Source: Sulfurimonas sp. RIFOXYD12_FULL_33_39
GTDB taxonomy: Bacteria; Campylobacterota; Campylobacteria; Campylobacterales; Sulfurimonadaceae
DNA: 64,000 bases
Assembly (NCBI GenBank): GCA_001829785.1
Contig: MICF01000004.1
Coordinates: 62,001 to 126,000, forward strand
Direction of reading: 5' to 3'
Positions 35,529-44,288 of this stretch are shown in pieces. The first letter of the stretch is position 1, and every line of letters starts with the position of its first letter. The notes under the pieces are model-generated. The model was not told where the DNA came from, searched no databases, and saw nothing but the letters and a program-made list of their open reading frames with translations. Position numbers and translations under genes: made by a program.

Positions 35529-36707
35529 ATGAAAAGAAAACATATAATATTAAATTTTATTACTATTTCACTACTAAGTATATCTGGATATTCGGCGGAT
35601 TTAGATATAAAAGCTTTTGGAACAATCAGTGGTGTGTATAACAACAACGGCAACTACATATATAGAAAAGATATTTTTCAAAAAGACGGTTCATCTAATG
35701 ATTTGAGTTTTGAAACAGATACTCTTATCGGATTGCAAACAATAGTAAATATAAATGAAAACTACTCGTTTGCTCTGCAAGGTATCGTAAATAACAATTG
35801 TGACGACAAAATAGAAGCCAAAATTGATTGGGGATACTTAAAATATGATTCAAATGAAAATATAATTATCAAACTAGGTAAAATTAGAACTCCATACTAC
35901 AGAAACTCAGAAAATCTAAATATCGGTTACTCAAATCTTATGATAAGAGAGAGTGTCGAAGTTTACGGACAAGTTCCTTTTTCATCATACAACGGAGTCG
36001 AATTTATATACTCTGATATAATTAGCAGATATTTTTACACAATTCAAGCTGGTTATGGAGCCGAAGAGTTGAGCGTTCCGATACATTCGCTAAACCAAAA
36101 AGCAAACGTAGATGTCAATAATCTATATGCCGTAAACTTAACATTCGGAACAGATGCTCTTCAGCTTAGAACAACTTACCTAAACGCAGATATAACTGCT
36201 TCAAACATATCAATAGATCAACTTTTTACAGGTTTAAGAGCTTTTGGATTTAATGATTTAGCTAATAGATACGAATTTAAAAATACAAACTCAGAGTATT
36301 TAGGTTTTGGACTCTTTATAGACTATAAAAATTTTATATTTTCAAGCGAATACGCTCAAAGACGAATACCTAGTTTTTTTGCAGACACACATGGCTATTA
36401 TATTACGTTTGGCTATAACTTTAATAGAATAATACCTTTTATAACATATTCAAAAAGCAAAATGGATACTGCTACTTATGAAGCAAATACGGTTTCAAAT
36501 GAGCTAAATGCTCTTTTACATGCTCAGAATTTAGCCCAAACATCAAAATTAATAGGTATAAAATATTATGTAAATGAGAATGTTGATTTAAAATTTCAAT
36601 ATGAAAATATTAAGCCAATAGGTGAATTTGGAAGTTATTATCTAAGTTCTTTACAATATCCGCAAACTCTAAACGTATTTTCATTTGCTATGGATTTTAT
36701 ATTTTGA
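35529..36707 (+). CDS. Outer-membrane porin-like beta-barrel protein
   Basis: 392 residues with a signal peptide (cleavage near residue 22, Y-S-A-D). Alternating beta strands run to a C-terminal Phe (M-D-F-I-F), the signal for outer-membrane insertion. It resembles porin-type proteins found beside PstS-like proteins. It is first in a three-gene operon with a short PstS-like protein and a diguanylate cyclase. Confidence 0.75.
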   Translation: MKRKHIILNFITISLLSISGYSADLDIKAFGTISGVYNNNGNYIYRKDIFQKDGSSNDLSFETDTLIGLQTIVNINENYSFALQGIVNNNCDDKIEAKIDWGYLKYDSNENIIIKLGKIRTPYYRNSENLNIGYSNLMIRESVEVYGQVPFSSYNGVEFIYSDIISRYFYTIQAGYGAEELSVPIHSLNQKANVDVNNLYAVNLTFGTDALQLRTTYLNADITASNISIDQLFTGLRAFGFNDLANRYEFKNTNSEYLGFGLFIDYKNFIFSSEYAQRRIPSFFADTHGYYITFGYNFNRIIPFITYSKSKMDTATYEANTVSNELNALLHAQNLAQTSKLIGIKYYVNENVDLKFQYENIKPIGEFGSYYLSSLQYPQTLNVFSFAMDFIF

Positions 36708-36719
36708 AAAGTTTGTAAC

Positions 36720-37115
36720 ATGAAAATAATTGTATTACTACTTATTATTATAAACTTTTTAAACGCTCAAATAGTAGTTGTTACAAATAAAAATTCCCAT
36801 TTCAAAGAGATTCCTAAAGATATAATTCAATACATTTATCTTGCGAAAACGAACAATATTGATGATATTAAGGTAGTGCCTATTTTATCAAGTGATGAAA
36901 AACTACATAACGAATTTTGCGATAAAGTATTGTGTAAAAGCCCTTCTCAATACAATAGCTACTGGATAAGACTAGTCTTTACAGGAAGAAAACCGATAGC
37001 AAAAAGATATGATTTTAATGATGTTGTAAAAAAACTTAACGAATTAAATACGATTGCTTATATAAATAAAGAGGATATAAAAGAAGAGTGGAAAATTATT
37101 TATGAAGATAATTAA
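36720..37115 (+). CDS. Short PstS-like periplasmic substrate-binding protein
   Basis: 131 residues: signal peptide (about 1-16) then a single compact domain with V-V-V-T-N-K-N-S, I-Y-L-A-K-T and the Y-W-I-R-L-V-F-T-G segment, as in short phosphate-ABC-type binding proteins without a cognate transporter. It overlaps the start of the diguanylate cyclase gene by 14 bp, so it is a plausible ligand-binding input for that enzyme. Confidence 0.7.
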   Translation: MKIIVLLLIIINFLNAQIVVVTNKNSHFKEIPKDIIQYIYLAKTNNIDDIKVVPILSSDEKLHNEFCDKVLCKSPSQYNSYWIRLVFTGRKPIAKRYDFNDVVKKLNELNTIAYINKEDIKEEWKIIYEDN

Positions 37116-38430
37116 ACATAGTATAAAGAGACTATTGTTTTTTTATCACTCTCTTTCAATACTAAAAAAATTTTTACTAGCACCTCTGTTTGGTATTATT
37201 TTTGTATTTCCTTTTTATGTATTTATTTTTTTAAATACTTCGAATATGAAATTAAATATGAATTATATTAATAGTGAGTTGCTCCCTTTATATGAAATTT
37301 CATGTGACAATGTACTACTACTAGAAAAGATAGTTAACGATATAAACAGTGCCGTATCTGCAAAAGAGCCTGAATGGATAAACTATTCTGATAAAAATGC
37401 AGATAAAATTAGAGAAAATTTAAAAAATAATAGAAGCAAAAAATATAATAAGGACATTAAAGAGACCACAGAAGCTTTTAATGAATACTATAAAACAGTA
37501 GGTGATGTTTCTAAAAAAATAATAGAAAATGATTACCGCTATTACAATATTGACAGTGATACGAAAATTTTAGTCAATAACTATAATAAGGTTGATACTT
37601 TACTTAAGAATTTAAAATCAAAAACAAAAAAAGATATTGAAAATAATATTAACTCCCTTAGTGATAACACAAGGTTTATTTTATTAAATGGAAACTTAGT
37701 ATTTTTTATATGGTTTTTAGTATCTATCGTAATAATATTATTAGTTTATAAAGATATAGAACATAAGATAAAAAGAATTGTAAATGACTCAAAAGATATA
37801 GCAAGAGGCGATGTTGATTTTGAAAAAAGACTCTGCATCGTCTCATATGATGAGCTTGGACAAATAATAAAGTCTATAAACATATTTATAAATAAACTAC
37901 ATAAAAGCCATAAAGAACTCTCAAGGGCAAAAGAGAAGCTAGACAGTTTGTATATTATAGACAGGCTTACAAATGTATATAACAGAATTAAAATTGATGA
38001 AATTATAGATGCGGAACTAAAAAAACAAAAAAGATATGACTTTGTTTTTTCTGTTATTCTCATAGACATCGACTATTTTAAACAAATAAACGATACATAT
38101 GGTCATCTAGTAGGCGACGTAGTTTTAAAAGAGTTTGCCTCTGTTCTTAAAAACAATATTAGAGATGTAGATTTTTTAGGAAGATGGGGCGGAGAGGAGT
38201 TTATAATTCTTTGTATTCAAACTGACCAAAACGGAGCATTAGCTTTAGCAGAGCATTTAAAGGTTAAAATAGAAGAGTTTGATTTTACTAAAGTAGGCAA
38301 CAAAACCGCAAGTTTCGGCGTTGCAACATGTACGCAAAATGACAATGCTAAATCAATAGTAGAAAATGCAGATAAAGCATTATATATGGCAAAAAATGGA
38401 GGAAGGAATATGGTTGTCTCTTATAATTAA
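37102..38430 (+). CDS. Membrane diguanylate cyclase with periplasmic sensor and HAMP
   Basis: 442 residues: TM about 22-48, a helical periplasmic domain of about 150 residues, second TM about 200-218, HAMP-like linker (about 220-270), and a GGDEF domain with an intact G-G-E-E-F active site and the inhibitory R-x2-D site five residues before it. It makes c-di-GMP in response to a periplasmic cue. Context suggests the cue is reported by the PstS-like protein encoded just upstream. Confidence 0.9.
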   Translation: MKIIKHSIKRLLFFYHSLSILKKFLLAPLFGIIFVFPFYVFIFLNTSNMKLNMNYINSELLPLYEISCDNVLLLEKIVNDINSAVSAKEPEWINYSDKNADKIRENLKNNRSKKYNKDIKETTEAFNEYYKTVGDVSKKIIENDYRYYNIDSDTKILVNNYNKVDTLLKNLKSKTKKDIENNINSLSDNTRFILLNGNLVFFIWFLVSIVIILLVYKDIEHKIKRIVNDSKDIARGDVDFEKRLCIVSYDELGQIIKSINIFINKLHKSHKELSRAKEKLDSLYIIDRLTNVYNRIKIDEIIDAELKKQKRYDFVFSVILIDIDYFKQINDTYGHLVGDVVLKEFASVLKNNIRDVDFLGRWGGEEFIILCIQTDQNGALALAEHLKVKIEEFDFTKVGNKTASFGVATCTQNDNAKSIVENADKALYMAKNGGRNMVVSYN

Positions 38431-38696
38431 ACTTCTTTAGTATATTTAGATTCTATATTTTCTAGTATATTTGTCTGCTTTTTTGCCTCATCAAGTCTTT
38501 GCCTATTTATTGAAAAAGCATCTAATGTTAAAATCAAAAAGAGTGAAATAACTATAAAAATTACGGTAATAAAAAGTGCTAGTGAAAATCCAAGGAAGAG
38601 AAAAATTTTAAAGATTATTAGAGCACCAAAGATAAGAATCGCCAATGATGCTCCAAGCAAAAAGCTTATAATTCTCTCGAATCTATCTTTTTGCAT
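38427..38696 (-). CDS. Small two-helix membrane protein
   Basis: 89 residues with two TM helices (about 10-32 and 36-58) and a charged C-terminal tail. The start is 15 bp after the atpB stop, so it is probably cotranscribed with atpB. Its stop overlaps the diguanylate cyclase gene tail-to-tail by 4 bp. Function unknown; I do not recognise the family. Confidence 0.6.
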   Translation of the reverse strand: MQKDRFERIISFLLGASLAILIFGALIIFKIFLFLGFSLALFITVIFIVISLFLILTLDAFSINRQRLDEAKKQTNILENIESKYTKEV

Positions 38697-38711
38697 ATTG
38701 CTACTTAACTA

Positions 38712-39386
38712 TTAATGCTCATCAACAGCTATTGCACCGCCAAGATAAACATAAGTAAGCATCATGAAAATAAACGCTTGTAAGAATGCCATAAAAGTAA
38801 GAAGTGCAAACGGAATCATAGGAAGTATCCACGGTGCTAACATTAAGATTACCATCAAGAACATATCATCACCCTTAACGTTACCAAAAAGACGGAAGCT
38901 AAGTGATACTAAGCGAGAAAAATGAGAAACTATCTCAATAGGGAACATCAACCAGTATAACCACCATACAGGACCCATAAAGTGTTTAAAGTACTTAATT
39001 ACACCTTGTTCTTTAATACCGACATAGTTATAGTAAACAAATACGGCTAATGCAAGTGTAAAAGGCATCTCTAAAAATGCCGTAGGCGCTTCAAAACCGG
39101 GAATAACACCAATTAAGTTGGCAATACCCACAAACATACCGATTGTAGCAACAAGAGGAAGAAAACGCATTGCATTCTCTTTACCCATAACGTCCGTTCC
39201 CATTTTAAGAACACCGGAAATATATGCTTCCATTACATTTTGAGTTCCGCTTGGAACCATTTTTAGATTTGACATTGCCATCTTTACAAGCATCAAAGCG
39301 ATACCTGCTGATAGCAGCATATGTGTCATATAGATAAAAGTCTTATCGTGAGAAATTAGACCGAAAAATGTGAACAATTCACCCAT
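38712..39386 (-). CDS. atpB: ATP synthase F0 subunit a
   Basis: 224 residues, polytopic. The essential proton-channel arginine is in L-S-F-R-L-F-G-N. In campylobacterotes atpB commonly stands apart from the rest of the ATP synthase genes, as here. A TATAAT on the minus strand at 39419-39424 gives a leader of about 26 nt. Confidence 0.95.
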   Translation of the reverse strand: MGELFTFFGLISHDKTFIYMTHMLLSAGIALMLVKMAMSNLKMVPSGTQNVMEAYISGVLKMGTDVMGKENAMRFLPLVATIGMFVGIANLIGVIPGFEAPTAFLEMPFTLALAVFVYYNYVGIKEQGVIKYFKHFMGPVWWLYWLMFPIEIVSHFSRLVSLSFRLFGNVKGDDMFLMVILMLAPWILPMIPFALLTFMAFLQAFIFMMLTYVYLGGAIAVDEH

Positions 39387-39418
39387 AGGTGTACTCCCTG
39401 TTTCGTAAAAATTGTGTG

Positions 39419-39424
39419 ATTATA
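39419..39424 (-). promoter_or_regulatory. -10 element of atpB
   Basis: The minus strand reads TATAAT 33 bp before the atpB start, in a T-rich context with no clear -35. Confidence 0.5.
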
Positions 39425-39467
39425 GTAAAAATTTAATTAAACTTTTATAATACAAAAAGTTTTTTAT

Positions 39468-40520
39468 CTATTTTTTCCTATTTTTGTTTAGTTTAACATC
39501 TTTTGCACTGTAATTTTTCCCTGCAATACTCTCCAAAAAAACAGTTGCATAAGAGCCTTTTGGAAGCATAAAAGAGATATTTAGCATTGTCTCTTTTTTA
39601 ACATATCTGCAATCAATATCACTCGGATAAACTAAGGCTTCTCTTCGCTGTCCCTTCTCTTGCAAAAATTCATCATCATACTTTGACTCTATCTCTGCAG
39701 CATCATCTTTTGCACGAAAAACGTCTCTACCGCAAAGAAGTCCTGTAGGAACAACTTTTTTTGTTGCAAACTCTTTAGACGGTATCAGCTTTGGTGTAGA
39801 GAGTTTGCCGTCATTTGACATGTAAATATCGCCGTTTAAAAGCACAAATTCCGAGCTTTCTTTTTCTTTGCTCAAAAACACTCTCTCTCTAAGCCACTCG
39901 TTAAAATAGTAACTCTGATAAACTGAAATCAAAAAACTTTTAAGTTTTGCATCTTCGATAAAAAGCTCTCCCTTTATCATCTCTCTTGCTTGTTCGATGC
40001 TCCCCGCTTCTCGCCCGAATCTTTGATAGCCAAAATAATTTGGAAGCCCGCTTTTTGCTATTTTTCTTGCTACTTTTTCAATTCTGCCTGCATCAATAGC
40101 ATCAACATCATAAAGATTTATGCTAAATCTGTTTCCTTTCAAATCACCCATTCTAATAGAGTGAGAGTGCCTTGTTTTTCCTAAGATTTTTATCTGTTTA
40201 TGCTGAAAGTTGTTAAAGAGTTTTTCATACTTTGATTCAACTGAAATATACTGCGTTGTAGTCGCATGTTTATCTTTAAGTCCTGCGTAACCTATCTTTT
40301 GAGCAGGTATAGCCAAATATTCGGCAAATACGGCTATCATATCCCACGTTGTAAGCTCTTTTTTTTGTACATGTAATATGAGATAGTTTCCTTTACCTAA
40401 AAACTCTCCCAAGGGAATTTCGTCAACTACGAAATCTTTTTCGTTTTGGTAAAATTTAAAATCTATATCCTGCGTGCTTAGTAGATATTCTCTATCTAAC
40501 TCTTTTATAATTGTAGAAAT
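39468..40520 (-). CDS. truD: tRNA pseudouridine synthase TruD, non-canonical start proposed
   Basis: The first canonical start is TTG at 40412 (314 residues). However, the frame stays open upstream and encodes the conserved N-terminal strand (about 20 residues, with D-F-V-V-D-E-I-P) that aligns with E. coli TruD. No ATG, GTG or TTG occurs between the upstream in-frame TGA and 40412. An ATT at 40520 has AAAGGAG 5 nt upstream and would give about 350 residues, matching the family length of about 349. The catalytic motif G-L-K-D-K-H-A is present. The enzyme makes pseudouridine 13 in tRNA. The proposed start overlaps ribF by 16 bp. Confidence 0.85.
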   Translation of the reverse strand: MSTIIKELDREYLLSTQDIDFKFYQNEKDFVVDEIPLGEFLGKGNYLILHVQKKELTTWDMIAVFAEYLAIPAQKIGYAGLKDKHATTTQYISVESKYEKLFNNFQHKQIKILGKTRHSHSIRMGDLKGNRFSINLYDVDAIDAGRIEKVARKIAKSGLPNYFGYQRFGREAGSIEQAREMIKGELFIEDAKLKSFLISVYQSYYFNEWLRERVFLSKEKESSEFVLLNGDIYMSNDGKLSTPKLIPSKEFATKKVVPTGLLCGRDVFRAKDDAAEIESKYDDEFLQEKGQRREALVYPSDIDCRYVKKETMLNISFMLPKGSYATVFLESIAGKNYSAKDVKLNKNRKK

Positions 40521-41335
40521 TTTAGCTCCTTTGAAGCGGTCGCGATATCTTGAAGTATCGCTTTTTTTAACTCTTCTAAAGAGTCAAACTTTTTATTGTC
40601 TCTGATAAAAGAGACAAAACTAATACTTGCTTTTGTCTTACATGTAACTTCGCCATCAAGTATATGACTCTCTAACGCAAAACTGCCGTCAGTCGTCACT
40701 CTATGCCCCACAAATGAGACTGAAGGATGAAAATGTTCCTCATCATCAATACGTGTGAGCGTTACATAAACACCCTCTTTTGGCATCAAAAACTCTTTAG
40801 CTTCTACATTTATAGTAGCGACCAGCTCTTTTTTTCCTATCCCTTGCCCAGAGACCAAAGTACCTTTTATAGTGTAATTATGTCCTAAAAAAGCATTTGC
40901 GCCTTTTATATCTCCTATTTGAAGTTTTGCTCTTATCTTGTGAGAGTGAACAGAATCGCCGTGAAGTGTTACTTCATCTATAACAACAACTTCTCCATTA
41001 AAGAGATTTTTTAGCTCATTAAACGAATATTTTCTATCTTTTCCAAAATGAAAATCATACCCGACAACTATTTTTTGCAGTTTTGGGAACTTCTCTTTTA
41101 AAAAAGCTATAAACTCTTCGCCGCCTAAATGACGTATATCATCCAACTCAAGATATAAAATAGGATAGTGCGAAAAATGCTCACGCTCTTTTTTTGGAGT
41201 AAGATTTGCATAACCCGTCTCTATTACTACTATAGTTCCGTCTTTGTCAAGTGCTTCAAAAAGCTTTTGATGCCCTATATGCATACCGTCAAAACCGCCT
41301 ATGGCGATTGATGTGCTATTTTTTATATCTCTCAA
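40505..41335 (-). CDS. ribF: Bifunctional riboflavin kinase/FAD synthetase
   Basis: 276 residues from a TTG start: G-G-F-D-G-M-H-I-G-H nucleotidyltransferase motif, then the riboflavin kinase half from about residue 150. It makes FMN and FAD. It marks the end of the core segment; the accessory region begins just upstream. A purine-rich ribosome-binding site (GGAAGAG) precedes the TTG. Confidence 0.93.
   Translation of the reverse strand: MRDIKNSTSIAIGGFDGMHIGHQKLFEALDKDGTIVVIETGYANLTPKKEREHFSHYPILYLELDDIRHLGGEEFIAFLKEKFPKLQKIVVGYDFHFGKDRKYSFNELKNLFNGEVVVIDEVTLHGDSVHSHKIRAKLQIGDIKGANAFLGHNYTIKGTLVSGQGIGKKELVATINVEAKEFLMPKEGVYVTLTRIDDEEHFHPSVSFVGHRVTTDGSFALESHILDGEVTCKTKASISFVSFIRDNKKFDSLEELKKAILQDIATASKELKFLQL
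40518..40532 (-). promoter_or_regulatory. Shine-Dalgarno sequence pointing to an ATT start of truD
   Basis: On the minus strand AAAGGAG (40532 to 40526) is followed after 5 nt by an in-frame ATT (40520 to 40518). It lies within the last codons of ribF. Further in-frame ATT (40511) and ATA (40508) codons are less well spaced. Confidence 0.4.
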
Positions 41336-41412
41336 CTAACTCTTCCTTCGCTAAAAACCATATATAATATAGATTATTCTAATAAGAAGTATATCAAATA
41401 GAAGCTAAAACT

Positions 41413-41988
41413 CTATTCTTGTAGATATGCACTAATGGTATATCTCCATTTATAATGATTTACTTTTACCACAAAACCATACTCTTCAAGCAGCTCTTTT
41501 AATATATTCGGCTTATAAAAATTTGCAGGTTCACCCAATAGTTTTTCCATAAAACAGATACTTTTCCCTAAAAACGTACCCGAATCAAAATCATAGATAA
41601 AAAGCTTTCCGCCTTTTTTTAAAACTCGCGATACTTCTTTAAATGCCATATTTGGATTGTTGAAATGGTGCAAAGACTCTCCCATAAAAACGGCATCAAA
41701 ACTGCTCTCTTCAAATGGAAGTGCTTCCGCAACTCCTACATGTACTTCCAGATACGCCGGTGCATATTTGAGCATGCCCTCTGCCGGATCTAATGCCGTG
41801 AACTTTAGCTTATCGTTGCATCTGTAAGCGAACTCGCTCATCACTCCCGTACCAGCACCTATGTCCAAGACGCTCTCTTTATCGGTAAAGCCATGCAAAA
41901 ACAGACACAAATCTTCCAAGATAGGTTTAGAGTATATAATAGAGCCGAAGTGTTTAAAGACAAATCCGAGGTTGTTAAAAGGTATCAT
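41413..41988 (-). CDS. Class I SAM-dependent methyltransferase
   Basis: 191 residues: motif I V-L-D-I-G-A-G-T-G near residue 40, the acidic residue in A-L-D-P, and a UbiE/Methyltransf_11-like F-D-A-V-F-M segment. The substrate cannot be told. Its start overlaps the end of the WYL regulator gene by 4 bp (ATGA type), so the two are translationally coupled. Confidence 0.8.
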   Translation of the reverse strand: MIPFNNLGFVFKHFGSIIYSKPILEDLCLFLHGFTDKESVLDIGAGTGVMSEFAYRCNDKLKFTALDPAEGMLKYAPAYLEVHVGVAEALPFEESSFDAVFMGESLHHFNNPNMAFKEVSRVLKKGGKLFIYDFDSGTFLGKSICFMEKLLGEPANFYKPNILKELLEEYGFVVKVNHYKWRYTISAYLQE

Positions 41989-42866
41989 CTGTTTATATAC
42001 TCCTTAAGCACTTCTTCCAATCTCTCTTGCAGATAAATCGGCGAGATTATCCTGATATACGGTATCCAGTATTTTACGAGTCTAAGCACCTCATCGTCAT
42101 AAGATACTTTTGTGGAGACGACAAGATATTCGTCGTTTTGCTCGACTATCTTTTTATTTGGCAAAATCTCTTTTCGTAAAAAATAGTCTTTGGCTTTGGC
42201 ATCTATTTGTAAAGTAACTTCGATAAGCTCATCAGAAAACCAGTTTGTGTCGTTTTTGGCGATTTGCTCTAAAAACTCTTTTTTGGGAGTAAATGTTTTT
42301 GTTTTGTCTCTCCATATAAACTTTTTTATCTTTGAAAAAGTGAAGTTTTTAAGCTTGCCGTCTTGTTCCGCCAACAGATACCAGATACCGTTGTTACTTA
42401 CAAATTTGTACGGATTTACTTCTCTTTGTTTATCGGCATATACAAAACATACGGGGCTGTTTTTAACTATTGCAGCACTTAATATCTCAAACCACTCTTT
42501 TTTATCGCCGATATCCTCAAAACTTTGATTTTTGACCAGATAGGCAGTATTGAGTTTAACGTTTAAAATATCTGTGATAAACTCGTTCGTAAGTTCAGGA
42601 TAGAGATGAGAAACTCCGCTTAGAGTAGCAAAACTTTTTATATCTTTAAAGCTTAACTTTCCAAGAGCGTAGCTTTGCATACTGTAACGATCACTATTCT
42701 TTTCTATGGGCATAAAGAAAAGTCTGTCGTTTATATCTCTTTGTATCGTCCTCTCGCTGACATTGAACTCTTCTGCTAACTCTTTAGCGGTAAAACTTTC
42801 ACCGCCATTGAATTTTGTAAGGATGATGGATAGTCTATACGCTAAGGTGTCATGAGATTTTTTCAT
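41985..42866 (-). CDS. WYL-domain transcriptional regulator
   Basis: 293 residues: N-terminal winged HTH (A-K-E-L-A-E-E-F-N-V-S-E-R-T-I-Q-R-D, about 25-45), a WYL domain with G-I-W-Y-L-L-A near residue 165, and a WCX-type C-terminal domain. WYL regulators are common controllers of defence islands (BrxR, CapW) and of DNA-damage responses. Here it is 4 bp downstream of the HEPN gene and coupled to a methyltransferase, at the edge of the accessory island. Confidence 0.85.
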   Translation of the reverse strand: MKKSHDTLAYRLSIILTKFNGGESFTAKELAEEFNVSERTIQRDINDRLFFMPIEKNSDRYSMQSYALGKLSFKDIKSFATLSGVSHLYPELTNEFITDILNVKLNTAYLVKNQSFEDIGDKKEWFEILSAAIVKNSPVCFVYADKQREVNPYKFVSNNGIWYLLAEQDGKLKNFTFSKIKKFIWRDKTKTFTPKKEFLEQIAKNDTNWFSDELIEVTLQIDAKAKDYFLRKEILPNKKIVEQNDEYLVVSTKVSYDDEVLRLVKYWIPYIRIISPIYLQERLEEVLKEYINR

Positions 42867-42870
42867 ATTT

Positions 42871-43251
42871 TTAGTTTTGAATATCGTCTATTATCTCAAT
42901 TGTTGTTTGAAGCAATTTGTCAATTTCATTATCGCATATATTAAAAATCGCTTCAGCGTCCAAATCGAAATAATGATGAGAAAGTATATCCCTAACTCCT
43001 TTTACTTTTTTCCATGGTATGTTTGGATAGTTTGATAAAAGTCGATTGTCTGAGAGTTTATCTATATTTTTAAATCCCTCACCAATGGCTACCAATCTCA
43101 TAGAGATACTATCTAGCTTTTCAAGCCCGTCATCATTTTTTAAAAAATCATCACTTGAAGAGATATGCTTCGATCTTTTTTGAATGAGTTCCAAAGAGTG
43201 TTTTATATCTTCAAGAGTAGAGAGTATCATAAGTTTTCGTTCATCAGACAT
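42871..43251 (-). CDS. HEPN toxin of the HepT (DUF86) family, copy 1
   Basis: 126 residues, all-helical, with the catalytic R-x4-H-x-Y motif (Arg87, His92, Tyr94). In characterised systems the Tyr is AMPylated by the MNT partner, which silences this RNase. Its start overlaps the MNT gene by 8 bp. A second, diverged HEPN/MNT pair lies directly upstream. Confidence 0.85.
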   Translation of the reverse strand: MSDERKLMILSTLEDIKHSLELIQKRSKHISSSDDFLKNDDGLEKLDSISMRLVAIGEGFKNIDKLSDNRLLSNYPNIPWKKVKGVRDILSHHYFDLDAEAIFNICDNEIDKLLQTTIEIIDDIQN

Positions 43252-43543
43252 AGATCAAATCTTTTTGAATCATTTTTAAAAAAAATGGCTTGATATTTTT
43301 ATGCTCTCTGATGATATCAACTTTTTTATGTAAATCCTTTTCTATCTGTTCTTTTATAGCAACCATATCAAATAGAGACGGTTGCATCTTTACAAAGATA
43401 TCTATATCGCTATCTTCATTTGCTTCGTCTCTTGCAAAAGAGCCAAAAAGTCCTATCTTTTCAACATGATATTTATCTTTAAACTCACAATAATGCTCTT
43501 TTAAATAGTTCAAGATATTTGTTTTATCAAGTTGTTTTGACAT
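43244..43543 (-). CDS. MNT nucleotidyltransferase antitoxin (MntA-like), copy 1
   Basis: 99 residues from the ATG at 43543 (a GTG two codons earlier is open, but the paralogue starts at the equivalent ATG). The G-S-F-A-R...S-D-I-D motif at 34-48 gives the catalytic Asp pair. It is thought to AMPylate the HepT partner. The first 22 residues and the upstream 75 bp are nearly identical to copy 2, while the rest differs. Confidence 0.85.
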   Translation of the reverse strand: MSKQLDKTNILNYLKEHYCEFKDKYHVEKIGLFGSFARDEANEDSDIDIFVKMQPSLFDMVAIKEQIEKDLHKKVDIIREHKNIKPFFLKMIQKDLIYV

Positions 43544-43603
43544 ATACACAACCTTTTTTTAAGTTTGTTTTTATAAAAAATTATATCATATAGCGTTTGA
43601 AAA
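43481..43603 (-). repeat. Duplicated promoter and 5' gene end, copy 1
   Basis: About 123 bp nearly identical to 44226-44347 (a direct repeat about 745 bp apart). It covers the promoter (TGATATAAT extended -10 on the minus strand; TATAAT at 43580-43585), the ribosome-binding site and the first 20-22 codons of the MNT gene. Identity stops abruptly inside the coding region. Confidence 0.85.
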
Positions 43604-43647
43604 TCATCTGGATTTTAACTTAAAAACCAAAGCATAACAAGATTTTT

Positions 43648-43989
43648 TCATCTCAAATCTTTAATAATACCATCAATTTGAATTTTGATATCAGGCAGTT
43701 TATCTTTTGCAACATTCCAAACAATCTCTTCATCAATTTCAAAATACCAATGAATAAGCTTGTCTCTCATTTTTGCCATTAATGACCAAGGTAAATCAGT
43801 AAACTTATCTGTAATCTCTTTTGGAATCTGCTTTGTAGCTTCGCCTATGACCTCTATCTCTCTTATACATGCACTTACTGTTTTATCATCTTGCACAAAA
43901 TCTTCATAACTCATACCGTATATAAAAGAGTTTATTTTTTCTATTCGTTTAGAAATATCTTCTAAAAAAAGTAAATAATTTCGTTTCAT
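43648..43989 (-). CDS. HEPN toxin of the HepT (DUF86) family, copy 2
   Basis: 113 residues with R-x4-H-x-Y (Arg75, His80, Tyr82) and an I-G-E-A-T-K-Q-I-P segment typical of the DUF86 family. It overlaps its MNT partner by 4 bp. It differs widely from copy 1, so the two modules are probably separately specific rather than a recent gene duplication. Confidence 0.85.
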   Translation of the reverse strand: MKRNYLLFLEDISKRIEKINSFIYGMSYEDFVQDDKTVSACIREIEVIGEATKQIPKEITDKFTDLPWSLMAKMRDKLIHWYFEIDEEIVWNVAKDKLPDIKIQIDGIIKDLR

Positions 43990-44288
43990 ATAGCTATTGC
44001 TTCTTTTAAAATCTGATCTCTAATTTCAGCTTTTAGTTTTCTTTTGGGTACTAAATCGACACTACTTTGAAGCAAAGTGCTTAGATACTCTTCTAACTCT
44101 ATAAATGTCAGTAAATCGGGTGTTTTTTTAAACTCGACAAGCAAATCAACATCACTATCTACCGACTGTTCATTTCTCGCAAATGAACCAAAGAGGTATA
44201 GTGAATCAATATCGTACTTATCCTTAAACTCAAAATAATGCTCTTTTAAATAGTTCAAGATATTTGTTTTATCAAGTTGCTTTGACAT
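43986..44288 (-). CDS. MNT nucleotidyltransferase antitoxin (MntA-like), copy 2
   Basis: 100 residues with G-S-F-A-R...S-D-V-D (34-48). The start ATG has GAGGG 8 nt upstream. It shares its N-terminal 22 residues and promoter with copy 1 but has a different C-terminal half (ends I-L-K-E-A-I-A-I). Confidence 0.85.
   Translation of the reverse strand: MSKQLDKTNILNYLKEHYFEFKDKYDIDSLYLFGSFARNEQSVDSDVDLLVEFKKTPDLLTFIELEEYLSTLLQSSVDLVPKRKLKAEIRDQILKEAIAI

Noticed and set aside
39425..39470. Possible terminator after truD (AACTTTT / AAAAAGTT)
   Set aside because: The stem is nearly all A/T and overlaps the atpB promoter region, so a stable hairpin is doubtful.
43550..43647. Possible CRISPR-like or insertion-sequence end at the HEPN/MNT repeats
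   Set aside because: There are only two copies, they include coding sequence, and no terminal inverted repeats or transposase are present.
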